Source of the DNA: Adhaeribacter terrigena
Lineage (GTDB): Bacteria; Bacteroidota; Bacteroidia; Cytophagales; Hymenobacteraceae
Assembly: GCF_016623615.1 (NCBI RefSeq)
Contig: NZ_JAEHFX010000008.1
Coordinates: forward strand, 172,778-236,777
DNA: 64,000 nucleotides
Direction of reading: 5' to 3'
This document shows, one piece after another, positions 49,632-57,645 of the stretch. Positions within the stretch are counted from its first letter, which is position 1. Every line of letters starts with the position of its first letter. Both the position numbers and the translations under genes were made by a program. Below the pieces are notes generated by a model. The model ran no database searches. It had not been told where the DNA came from and saw only the letters and a program-made list of their open reading frames with translations.

Positions 49632-52064
49632 TTACTGCTTCAGGAATTTAGAAACGGTTGTACCATTTTCTGAAATTACGCGGATCTGATACAAGCCTTT
49701 TGGCAACATTGCTACGTTCAGAGCATTTGTTTCAGCAGCGTTGATCTGAACTTGTTTTAAGCTACGGCCGGTTACGTCAGTAATTTCTAAAGTAGCTTTT
49801 TCGGTCAGGTTAGCTACTTTCACGTTCAGCACGTTGTTTGCCGGGTTAGGGAACGCTGTGATCGCAATAGAATTAAGTTTGCCTTCGAAGGTTACGCTTA
49901 CAATTTTTGAATATTCAAACTTACCATCGAAATCGGTTTGCTTCAGGCGGTAGTAAGAAACACCAGTTACCGGATTCTTGTCAGCAAAAGCATAAGCTAT
50001 TAAAGCATTGCTGTTGCCGGTGCCTTTCACCTGTCCGATGGTTTCGAAGTTGCGGCCATCAGCAGAGCGCTCTACAGCGAAGAAATCGTTGTTTTTTTCA
50101 GAAGCCGTTTCCCAGTTCAGGTTTACGGCCTGATTGGTTTTTTCAGCTTTGAAGCTTACTAATGCTACCGGAAGCGGGTTAAGGCCATTCTTGGCATTGG
50201 CAAGCGCGAAATCGCTGAAAGAATCGAACGGAATGGTTGACTGAATAGTCTGGCCATTAACGGTACCACCCAGGAATTTCCAGTCAGTTCCATCAGATTT
50301 GGCAAGCGCCAGTTTTGTCGGGTCCGTTACCATATCGTCGGCCGCAAATGTAAAGGTAACGTAGCCGTTCGTAATTGCAGAGCCAGTTCCTTTTGAAATG
50401 TTGTAATAACGCAGTTTGGAAACGTGGGTAATTTCTTCCGGAATAGTTCTGCTGGCAGGCTGCCCGCCCATAAGAGTAGCTGTATAAACAGTTGGCGTAG
50501 CAGTGCTCTGGTTAAAGCTCAGGCTTACCGGGCGATACAGGCTGTTGCTTCCTAGCGGGAAGGTGATATTATGCAGGCCGTTCGTTGCGATCTCGTAAGC
50601 TACCGGGCCTTCCACATAACTTGAGTTTTCGGCGCTGGAAATAGCAATGCCGCTTGAAAGGGTCAGTGCATTGGTTCCGGTTCTGAGAAGGCCTTTGGTT
50701 AAGGTCAGGTTTCTGGTTACAGCAACCGGATTGGTTAAAGTAAGCCCCAGCGGATTGTTAACGGTTAAACCAGCAACGGTAGCAGGTAATAAATCGCCGG
50801 TGTTCTGAGCAAAGTTCTGACGATCGTAAACGTAGTTAGCGGAAGTCGAAAAGGTTCTGGAACCCGTGTTCTGGATATTGCCTCCTGAAGTTGAGATCCC
50901 TGCTGCAAGGCCTATGCCTAAAATGCCGCCATTTTCAAGGGTGAAATTACCACCGCCGTTTATTGCATTCAAACCTGTATTCAAACGGCCAAAAACATTG
51001 AAATTCTGTCCGGTTGCAATTGCAAAGTTATTAGCCAGCGTGATAGTGGCAGCCGGGGTAACTTCAAAGTTCATATTCGTAAGCGTAGGCGTGCTTAATG
51101 TACCATTACCCTTGAAATTAACTTTTAGCGGGCTGCCAAGGGTGTTATTTCTTAGTTTGGCAGTGGTAGCAACGGTAAGGTTCCCACCAAGGTTAAGCAC
51201 TAAGGTACCGGTTGCAGGAGCTCCCTGAGTAGAAAAAACCACATCGCTTGAATTGGAAATGATCATATTTCTATCCACGGTAAGGGTGTGGGTGCCGCTG
51301 GTGCCTAGGATCAATGAGTTTGGATTGTTTGCTGCGTTAAAACCAGTCGATAAGACTTCGAAGTTACCGCGAACAGTAGTAAGCTGGCCACCCAGATCAA
51401 TGTTTGAAGTGATGGAAGGGGTGTTCCATTTTACATGGCCGAAAGTTTGATTAAAGCCGTTAGCCGGAGCTACAACCCCGCCAATGGTAGTGCCGGAGTA
51501 AATAAATTCTACAGTAGAGGCAGCATCCCAGGTAGCCGTTGGAACAACTCCTATCTTAACGTCCGGATTGTGCTTGTAAACAGCTGAACCGGCAAACAAG
51601 ATCGTAGCAGCATTATTGCGGCCAATGTTTTCCGTTGCATTGGCAGATCTGCCTTTGGAAATAACAGTACCGTAAACGGTCATATCATGGCCAGGAGAAG
51701 TGCCGTTATGAATAGTAAGCTTTTGATTGTAGTCAATTACCAGTGTTCCACCGGCCTCTACCGTTAATTCGTCGGCCGTAGTGGTAGTATTGTCAACATT
51801 TACGATGTGGCCGGTTTTAATAGAAATTGAGCTGGCAGTATGATCAGGCACCGGATCGCCGGGCTGTAATTGTTCAATGGTAATATTACCAGTACCTTGC
51901 CAGCGCTGCCAGGTTCTGTAATCGCTCCAGGCTCCGTTCGTTCTGGACTGATACTGATAACCTGCCTGGGCGTTAGCCTGGCTTAATCCTAAACATAAAA
52001 TACCAGCAATGGCTAAGCCCCATTTTACCGGATTTTTTAAGTTCAATTGTAAGATTTGTTTCAT
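49632..52064 (-). CDS. Large secreted beta-rich protein with type A T9SS C-terminal domain
   Basis: The 810-residue protein has a signal peptide ending LGLSQANAQA (about residue 33). The long middle is rich in Thr, Asn and Gly with parallel beta-helix-like units (TTTADELTVEAGGTLVIDYN, NTLGSPLKVNFKGNGTLSTP, NLTLTKGLLRTGTNALTLSS). Next is a fibronectin-like domain (LVSFKAEKTNQAVNLNWETA). The T9SS sorting domain closes the chain (SIAITAFPNPANNVLNVKVA, ending YQIRVISENGTTVSKFLKQ). It is probably a surface adhesin or matrix protein. The family beyond the sorting domain is not certain. Confidence 0.85.
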   Translation of the reverse strand: MKQILQLNLKNPVKWGLAIAGILCLGLSQANAQAGYQYQSRTNGAWSDYRTWQRWQGTGNITIEQLQPGDPVPDHTASSISIKTGHIVNVDNTTTTADELTVEAGGTLVIDYNQKLTIHNGTSPGHDMTVYGTVISKGRSANATENIGRNNAATILFAGSAVYKHNPDVKIGVVPTATWDAASTVEFIYSGTTIGGVVAPANGFNQTFGHVKWNTPSITSNIDLGGQLTTVRGNFEVLSTGFNAANNPNSLILGTSGTHTLTVDRNMIISNSSDVVFSTQGAPATGTLVLNLGGNLTVATTAKLRNNTLGSPLKVNFKGNGTLSTPTLTNMNFEVTPAATITLANNFAIATGQNFNVFGRLNTGLNAINGGGNFTLENGGILGIGLAAGISTSGGNIQNTGSRTFSTSANYVYDRQNFAQNTGDLLPATVAGLTVNNPLGLTLTNPVAVTRNLTLTKGLLRTGTNALTLSSGIAISSAENSSYVEGPVAYEIATNGLHNITFPLGSNSLYRPVSLSFNQSTATPTVYTATLMGGQPASRTIPEEITHVSKLRYYNISKGTGSAITNGYVTFTFAADDMVTDPTKLALAKSDGTDWKFLGGTVNGQTIQSTIPFDSFSDFALANAKNGLNPLPVALVSFKAEKTNQAVNLNWETASEKNNDFFAVERSADGRNFETIGQVKGTGNSNALIAYAFADKNPVTGVSYYRLKQTDFDGKFEYSKIVSVTFEGKLNSIAITAFPNPANNVLNVKVANLTEKATLEITDVTGRSLKQVQINAAETNALNVAMLPKGLYQIRVISENGTTVSKFLKQ

Positions 52065-52707
52065 ATTAAGGGTGAATTTTATTTACGTATTAATAATTTG
52101 CGTACAGTTCTGAATCTGCTTTTAAAGGCAGCAATCTGCTTTTATGTTGTGGCGTGATACTCTTTGCCGGTGAGAGAGGGCTCTGAAGGATTAACCATTC
52201 CGGAAACTCCGGGAAGATTAAAAGCGAAGACAGCGCATAAGCACTTTTGGTTGTATCAGTTTTGAATATTTTTTTACAGAACACCGCTTAAAATAGTCCA
52301 TTATAAAATTGTGCTGTAAATAAGTAAAGTTCTTATATTTAAATCTTTGCAAAAGTAATACTTATAATTATCTGTCCAATGTTTCATTTGGAAAATAAAT
52401 TGAAAAAGTCTAATTATGTTTGAAAAATTATGTATTGTGTGAAAACATTTCAATTTCTCTTAACATGAAGTGAGCATATTGGTGCAACTGGTTAACCTTG
52501 TTGTTTTGTAAGGATTAATACGCATTTTTTTAAAAAGGTTAATGAAATCTTTACTAATCATATACTAGAATAATAATATTGTTTCTGACAATACCTGATA
52601 CTGGGTATTTTTATAAAAATAGCCTTTACACTTTTTACACTTTTGCACTCCGCTAACTCAATATATTTTAATTAAGTTCACCAAAACCGACAATCAGAAG
52701 TAAAAAT
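52065..52707. other. AT-rich divergent intergenic region
   Basis: This 643-bp gap between two divergent envelope genes is very AT-rich and should hold both promoters. It contains no A30 copy. An open frame at 52090-52284 on the minus strand has no protein-like composition. A long transcribed leader or a small RNA here is possible but I see no clear structure. Confidence 0.55.
52350..52357 (-). promoter_or_regulatory. Candidate -7 promoter box for the T9SS protein gene
   Basis: On the minus strand TACTTTTG matches TAnnTTTG, with TTG at 52376-52378 about 20 bp upstream. It would give a leader of about 280 bases, which is long, so this is tentative. Confidence 0.4.
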
Positions 52708-55317
52708 ATGAAGCAAAAAAGGTTGTTTTTTCTGATTGGGTTTGTGCTCCTTCAGTTCTCTGCTTTAGCCGGGGTATTACAAGGCCACATTACAAACGAA
52801 ACAGGCGAAGCACTGCCGTTTGCCAATATCTATGTGCGCAACACTACCAACGGAACTACGGCCAACGAACAGGGTTTTTACCAGTTAAAGTTAGCGCCGG
52901 GTACTTACGAGATCGTTTTTCAGTTTATAGGTTACAAGCCCCAGGTGCAACAAATTGTGATGGGGGAAAATGTAGTGGAGCGGAACGTAAGTTTGCAGTC
53001 TGAAGCGCTGAACCTGAAAGAAGTAGTGATTAAAGCCGGCACCAAAGACCCGGCCTATGCCATGATCAAGGCGGCCATTGGCAAGCGAAAATATCACCTG
53101 AAAGAAACCGAAGCTTATAAATGCCGGGTGTATATAAAAAACCTGCAACGCCTAACCGAAGTGCCGAAGAAAGTGCTGGGCCTGGTGAAAGTAACCGATA
53201 TAAAACCAGGCATTATTTATCTTTCCGAATCGGTTTCGGAGCTGAGTTTTAAGCAGCCGGATAAATACCGCGAAAAACTGCTTTCTTCTAAAATGAGCGG
53301 CAGCAAAAAAACCGTTAGTTTTAACCAGGCTACCGATTTTGAGTTCGACTTTTACCAGAATTTAATAAAAGTAGAAGGCCTTACGCCGCGCGGTTTTGTG
53401 TCGCCCATTGCTGCCAACGCCTTCCTGTTTTACAAGTATCAGCTTATCGGTACTTCCGAAGAAAACGGTCACTTTGTGCATAAAATTAAAGTAACGCCGC
53501 TGCGCAAAAACGACCCGGCTTTTAAAGGCTACATTTACCTGGTAGACGGCGATTGGCGGTTGCATAGCGTGGACCTGGGGCTCAGTAAAAATACCCAGCT
53601 CGAGTTTTTAGATTCGGCGCATATGAAGCAGGTTTTTGCGCCCATCGCAAATTCCGGCGTGTGGCTGCCGATCTCTAAAAAACTGACCTTGCAATTTTCG
53701 GGGCTGGGTTTTAAAGGCAACGGTTACGTAAACGTGATCTATTCGCAGTACCAGGCGCAGCCGGCTGCTTATGTGCTGGCGGCTAAAGCGGTAGAAAATT
53801 CAGAAAACGCTATAGCTGAAGAGCTGAAAACTGCTGCGGAAGAAACCAAAACGGTAGGGAAAACGGGCAAAAAAGTAACCCGCAAAACGAAACAAAAAAC
53901 CGGACCAGAACCGCTTTTCGATAAGAAACATTTTAACAACGAGATCCTTTCGGTAGCCGAAGAAGCGAATAAGAAAGACAGTGTTTACTGGGAAGATATC
54001 CGGCCGATACCCCTTACGGAGGAAGAAATTTCGGATTATAAAACCAAAGATAGTTTAGTTGCCATTATCGAATCGAAGCCTTATAAAGATTCTGTGGATC
54101 AGGTGCGGAATAAATTCAGCTTTTCGAGTTTGTTTCTCGGCGGTTATACGTATTACCATTCATTTTCGAAACAGACTTTCAGCACCGATCCGCTGCTGGC
54201 GCCGCTGGAATACCACTCCTTTCTGCAATATAATACCGTGGAAGGCGTGGTGTTGAACCCCGGGTTTGTGTACCGGAAAAGCTTCGAAAACCGCCGTTAT
54301 TTTGAAGTGGCGCCCATGTTTCGTTACGGTTTCAGCAGCGAAGAATTGTATGCCAACCTGAAAACGACCTGGTATTATAAGCCGCTCAAAAACGCCACGT
54401 TTACGGCCGAAGGCGGGAAATTTGTGAGTCAGTTCAATAGTAATAACCCGATCACCACGTTCTGGAATTCGGTTTATACTTTGCTGGCCGAGCGCAATTA
54501 CCTGAAACTCTACGAAAAACGGTATGTGAAACTGGAAGAAAAGTCGGAGATCATAAACGGGCTGAATCTTATTGCTACCGCCGAATTTGCCGACCGCCAC
54601 GAACTTTTTAACGCCACCACTTATACGTTCAGCGACCGCGAAAGCCGTCAGTTTACGCCCAACCGGCCGGTGGTAGCCGAGCTGCCCGATGCCGGTTTTG
54701 GCAGGAATCAGGCTTTTACCGCCAGCATGCAGTTAACCTGGCGGCCCGGGCAGCAATACATCAGCCGGCCGGACCGTAAAATAAACCTGGCTTCCAAATA
54801 CCCTACGTTTGCGGTGGCTTATACCAAAGGCTTTAAAAATGTTTTCGGCTCCGACGTAGATTTCGACCGGGTGGCGGCTTTGGTGAGCGATAACGTAGAC
54901 CTGGGTTTGCTGGGTAGTTCGCAATACTGGTTTACCGGCGGCACGTATCTGAATTCCGATAAAATGTGGCTCATGGATTACCGGCATTTCACCGGGAACC
55001 GCACTATTTACGCCGGCGACTTCGGGGGCTTCCAGCTTTTAGATTATTATTTATACAGCACCAAGCACACGTATTTCGAAGGGCATTTCAGCCATCATTT
55101 TAACGGGTTTATTCTCAATAAGCTGCCCTTTATCAGGAAAGGGAAATTGCAGGAAGTAGTGAACCTGAATTACCTGCACACGCGCGAATCGAAAAATTAC
55201 CTGGAGCTGGGCGTGGGGCTGGAGCACATTTTTAAAATTCTGCGTGCCGATTTCTATACCGGTTTTCAGGAAGGCCAGAAAGTGCGCACCGGTTTCAGGC
55301 TGGGCTTTGGTTTTTAA
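52708..55317 (+). CDS. DUF5686 outer-membrane protein with carboxypeptidase-like regulatory domain
   Basis: The 869-residue protein has a signal peptide (MKQKRLFFLIGFVLLQFSAL) and a carboxypeptidase-regulatory-like beta-sandwich at about 23-105 (LQGHITNETGEALPFANIYV, then IVFQFIGYKPQVQQIV). A DUF5686 region follows, ending in an outer-membrane barrel (aromatic-rich strands from about 470 to FRLGFGF at the end). Residues about 363-405 form a Lys/Glu/Thr-rich linker (AIAEELKTAAEETKTVGKTG, KKVTRKTKQKTG) whose DNA contains two A30 copies; a third is in the barrel. The role of DUF5686 proteins is unknown. The stop codon lies in another A30 copy. Confidence 0.88.
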   Translation: MKQKRLFFLIGFVLLQFSALAGVLQGHITNETGEALPFANIYVRNTTNGTTANEQGFYQLKLAPGTYEIVFQFIGYKPQVQQIVMGENVVERNVSLQSEALNLKEVVIKAGTKDPAYAMIKAAIGKRKYHLKETEAYKCRVYIKNLQRLTEVPKKVLGLVKVTDIKPGIIYLSESVSELSFKQPDKYREKLLSSKMSGSKKTVSFNQATDFEFDFYQNLIKVEGLTPRGFVSPIAANAFLFYKYQLIGTSEENGHFVHKIKVTPLRKNDPAFKGYIYLVDGDWRLHSVDLGLSKNTQLEFLDSAHMKQVFAPIANSGVWLPISKKLTLQFSGLGFKGNGYVNVIYSQYQAQPAAYVLAAKAVENSENAIAEELKTAAEETKTVGKTGKKVTRKTKQKTGPEPLFDKKHFNNEILSVAEEANKKDSVYWEDIRPIPLTEEEISDYKTKDSLVAIIESKPYKDSVDQVRNKFSFSSLFLGGYTYYHSFSKQTFSTDPLLAPLEYHSFLQYNTVEGVVLNPGFVYRKSFENRRYFEVAPMFRYGFSSEELYANLKTTWYYKPLKNATFTAEGGKFVSQFNSNNPITTFWNSVYTLLAERNYLKLYEKRYVKLEEKSEIINGLNLIATAEFADRHELFNATTYTFSDRESRQFTPNRPVVAELPDAGFGRNQAFTASMQLTWRPGQQYISRPDRKINLASKYPTFAVAYTKGFKNVFGSDVDFDRVAALVSDNVDLGLLGSSQYWFTGGTYLNSDKMWLMDYRHFTGNRTIYAGDFGGFQLLDYYLYSTKHTYFEGHFSHHFNGFILNKLPFIRKGKLQEVVNLNYLHTRESKNYLELGVGLEHIFKILRADFYTGFQEGQKVRTGFRLGFGF
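53804..53833 (+). repeat. A30 element in the DUF5686 gene
   Basis: Core AAAACGCTATAGCTGA, six bases, arm GAAAACTG, in frame in the charged linker. Confidence 0.65.
53848..53877 (+). repeat. A30 element in the DUF5686 gene
   Basis: Core AAAACGGTAGGGAAAA, six bases, arm AAAAAGTA, in frame in the same linker, 14 bases after the previous copy. Confidence 0.78.
54516..54545 (+). repeat. A30 element in the DUF5686 gene
   Basis: Core AAAACGGTATGTGAAA, six bases, arm GAAAAGTC, in frame in the barrel region (KRYVKLEEKS). Confidence 0.6.
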
Positions 55318-55337
55318 GCGGAAAAGCATAGCATTTT
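55308..55337 (-). repeat. A30 element overlapping a stop codon
   Basis: Read on the minus strand: core AAAATGCTATGCTTTT, six bases, arm AAAAACCA. The last codons and TAA of the DUF5686 gene lie in the arm and spacer. Confidence 0.78.
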
Positions 55338-55445
55338 AGCGGGAAGAGATTCGAAAAACCGCTACAGGAGCCGTTTTAGCCAACTTTTAGAATAACAGGT
55401 CGTTAAGTCAGAAAAACGAAATTCACTTAACTAACCTGAAAAAAA

Positions 55446-55628
55446 ATGGCATTTTCATCAAACTTCCGCAGCTGGCGTACCGTGGCAATGGCCACTTTAA
55501 TGCACGAAAACGCTGAACATGTAAATGAAAACAACGCGCAGGCCGAAACCTCTGCGATCTCGAAACTCCCGGTAAAATCGGTAAAGTCTATCGGTTACTG
55601 GATCAAAAATATGCGCCATGCAGTCTGA
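55446..55628 (+). CDS. Possible small protein (60 aa)
   Basis: The frame starts MAFSSNFRSWRTVAMATLMH and ends SVKSIGYWIKNMRHAV. There is no signal peptide and no known family. In favour: an AT-rich leader (GAAAAAAAATGG) right before the ATG and an A30 copy 11 bases after the stop, a position seen at many real genes. Against: short length and no recognisable motif. Confidence 0.45.
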   Translation: MAFSSNFRSWRTVAMATLMHENAEHVNENNAQAETSAISKLPVKSVKSIGYWIKNMRHAV

Positions 55629-55639
55629 TCTGCCGCAAG

Positions 55640-55669
55640 CAGTTTTCCACGCTGAAAACATAGCGTTTT
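55640..55669 (-). repeat. A30 element
   Basis: Read on the minus strand: core AAAACGCTATGTTTTC, six bases, arm GAAAACTG, after the small frame at 55446-55628. Confidence 0.8.
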
Positions 55670-55735
55670 TTTATTACACCAGCACGTTGTCTTACTACAA
55701 CCCCACGGTTTGGGCGGCCACATTTTCCAAAGATA

Positions 55736-56638
55736 TCAGGAAAGGTTGGCCGCTTTTTTTTGCCCCAGCTGCAGGTTGTATAATATAATAGAGAGAAAGA
55801 TGAGGGCGTAAGCCAGGCCTTGCTGCACCGTGGTTTCTTCGCCGAAATAAAGAAAGGCCAGCAAAAAGTTAATGATCGGGTTGAGGTACATCAGAATGCC
55901 GATGGTGCCCGATTTTAATTCCTGCAAAGCAAATAAATTCAGGAAAAGCGGCAAAACCGTAAAGACCACGCTTAGCGCCAGCACCGGCCCGAAAAACTGC
56001 AGTTCCGGAATAACAGCGGCGCCTTCGCGCAGGTAATTATAAAAAGGCGCGATGATGATAAAGCCTAAAATGAGCTGCGCGGTGAGCAGCACAATTTTAT
56101 CGTGGTTGGTGAGTGCGCGCTGCGAGATGAGGTAAAAAGCATAACTCGCCGCGATGAGTAAACTGAAAAGCAGGTTGGTAAACGAGGCCACGCCAATTAA
56201 GCCGCAACTGAGTAAACTCAGGCTAATAGCCGCCCACTGGTTTTTGCGCAGCGGTTCCTTCAGAATAAGAAAACCCAATACCGCCGTAAGAATAGGGCAC
56301 AGCAAATACGAGAAAGAGGCTGTTTGTATGCTGATGTGGTTGATCACGTAAATAAACAAAAGCCAGTTGATGGTGAGCAAAGCGCCGCCGGCCAAAGTCA
56401 GTAACAGCATTTTGCGTTTTTCGGGCAGGGAACTGTTCCGGTAGAAAAGCCAGGTAGTTTTGGCTTCTTTTCTTTTCAGGGTAAATACCAGCAGCAGTAA
56501 AATCAAAACCGAAAGCAGGAGCCGGAAATAAAGGATCTGGCCGCTGGGGTATGGCGTAAGGGCGCGGAGCGGGAACGGAATAAAGCCCCAGATCACGAAA
56601 GCTGCAATAGCTGCCGCGTAATATTTATTTGTTTTCAA
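55736..56638 (-). CDS. RarD-like EamA-family permease
   Basis: The 300-residue protein has ten predicted membrane helices in two EamA halves. It begins YYAAAIAAFVIWGFIPFPLR, with INWLLFIYVINHISIQTASF and GFLILKEPLRKNQWAAISLS in the first half and GTIGILMYLNPIINFLLAFL with YFGEETTVQQGLAYALIFLS in the second. This arrangement matches RarD, a drug/metabolite transporter family member whose substrate is unknown. Its promoter box at 56669-56676 coincides with an A30 arm. Confidence 0.85.
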   Translation of the reverse strand: MKTNKYYAAAIAAFVIWGFIPFPLRALTPYPSGQILYFRLLLSVLILLLLVFTLKRKEAKTTWLFYRNSSLPEKRKMLLLTLAGGALLTINWLLFIYVINHISIQTASFSYLLCPILTAVLGFLILKEPLRKNQWAAISLSLLSCGLIGVASFTNLLFSLLIAASYAFYLISQRALTNHDKIVLLTAQLILGFIIIAPFYNYLREGAAVIPELQFFGPVLALSVVFTVLPLFLNLFALQELKSGTIGILMYLNPIINFLLAFLYFGEETTVQQGLAYALIFLSIILYNLQLGQKKAANLS

Positions 56639-56646
56639 AATTTATG

Positions 56647-56676
56647 TAAACGCTAGGAAAAAGGCCTGCAAAAGTA
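56647..56676 (+). repeat. A30 element upstream of the permease
   Basis: Core TAAACGCTAGGAAAAA, six bases, arm CAAAAGTA, whose complement is a -7 box. Confidence 0.72.
56669..56676 (-). promoter_or_regulatory. Probable -7 promoter box of the RarD-like gene
   Basis: On the minus strand TACTTTTG matches TAnnTTTG, 30 bp before the ATG, and is the arm of the A30 copy at 56647. Confidence 0.55.
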
Positions 56677-56896
56677 CTACATACCCCGTTGGTTAACTAA
56701 TGGTTCTTTTGCCTGAATAGTTTCCTTTGCCAGTATCGCCCTTCAGTTTCCGGTTCAGGTTTTGCACTTTCGGGTTTAACCCGCATTAATTCCCGTTCGC
56801 CCACATATACAGGCAATTAACCCGAATAAGGCCTTTCATTTTTTTTGGCTTCCGTAGAATAATACAAGATATTTTAACCTTTAATTATAAAAGTTT

Positions 56897-57514
56897 ATGA
56901 AAAAAATCTTTACGTTATTATGCTTCCTGGTTTTGGTGCTGGGAGCAGAAAATCTGAAGGCGGCTAATGCAACTGTAACGGTAGGCTCCGGCGGCTCCAA
57001 TACCTTCTCGCCCCAACAGGTGAACATAAATGTGGGTGATATGGTTACCTGGCAATGGGCTTCCGGTACGCACGATGTGACATCCGCTACCGGAGCCTGG
57101 TCGCCCGCTCCCATCACTTCCAGCAGCCCTTCTTTCTCCCGTACGTTTACCACGGCCGGCACGTATTCTTATTTTTGCTCCATTCACGGTCAATCTATGT
57201 CGGGTACGGTGGTAGTGGCGGCGGCGCCAACGGGTATGAAAGACGATCAGTTACAAAAAACTTTGCTGCATGTATACCCGAACCCGGCCCTGCATAAAGT
57301 GCAGCTGGAACTGAACCTCGATAACACCGATGATTATGAAGTGCGCCTGACAAACGCTATCGGAAAGACGGTAAAAACGATTGGTACTGCCGAATTAAAA
57401 GCTGTTAAGAAAACCGAAATTGATCTCTCTGGCATGGCCGGCGGCATTTATTTCTATACGTTATGGAATAAAGATAAAATGGTGGAAACCCGCCGGCTGG
57501 TTATTCTGAAATAG
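56897..57514 (+). CDS. Secreted plastocyanin/azurin-like copper protein with type A T9SS domain
   Basis: The 205-residue protein has a signal peptide (MKKIFTLLCFLVLVLGAENL), then a cupredoxin domain (about 24-108) with NTFSPQQVNINVGDMVTWQW. The type 1 copper ligands are visible as His59 (SGTHDV), Cys94, His97 and Met101 (YFCSIHGQSMSG). The C-terminal part (about 125-205) is a T9SS sorting domain (LLHVYPNPALHKVQLELNLD, ending VETRRLVILK), so the copper protein is exported to the surface or outside. It may carry electrons or bind copper; the efflux operon at 40504 is not close enough to assume a link. Confidence 0.9.
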   Translation: MKKIFTLLCFLVLVLGAENLKAANATVTVGSGGSNTFSPQQVNINVGDMVTWQWASGTHDVTSATGAWSPAPITSSSPSFSRTFTTAGTYSYFCSIHGQSMSGTVVVAAAPTGMKDDQLQKTLLHVYPNPALHKVQLELNLDNTDDYEVRLTNAIGKTVKTIGTAELKAVKKTEIDLSGMAGGIYFYTLWNKDKMVETRRLVILK

Positions 57515-57534
57515 AACAGCAGTTCAGTTAAGGG

Positions 57535-57564
57535 AAAAGCCCTGCCTTCCGGTGGGGCTTTTTT
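57535..57564 (+). terminator. Intrinsic terminator after the copper protein
   Basis: AAAAGCCCTGCC pairs with GGTGGGGCTTTTTT (one mismatch) 20 bp after the stop. Confidence 0.82.
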
Positions 57565-57613
57565 GGTTTTTCAGGAATGCAGCAATAAAATATTCGGACC
57601 GGCCGGCGTTTTG

Positions 57614-57621
57614 TATCTTTG
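57614..57621 (+). promoter_or_regulatory. Probable -7 promoter box of murF-alr
   Basis: TATCTTTG matches TAnnTTTG, 24 bp before the ATG at 57646. Confidence 0.6.
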
Positions 57622-57645
57622 TACAATCCGTTTTCTCTTACTTGT

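Noticed and set aside
52090..52284. 64-codon minus-strand frame in the AT-rich divergent gap
   Set aside because: No signal, domain or typical codon use; it lies in what should be leader or promoter DNA of the T9SS gene.
57351..57380. A30-like match in the copper protein's sorting domain
   Set aside because: Core CAAACGCTATCGGAAA and arm AAAAACGA fit the spacing, but they encode NAIGKTVKT, a standard T9SS domain motif, so chance is likely. Not counted.
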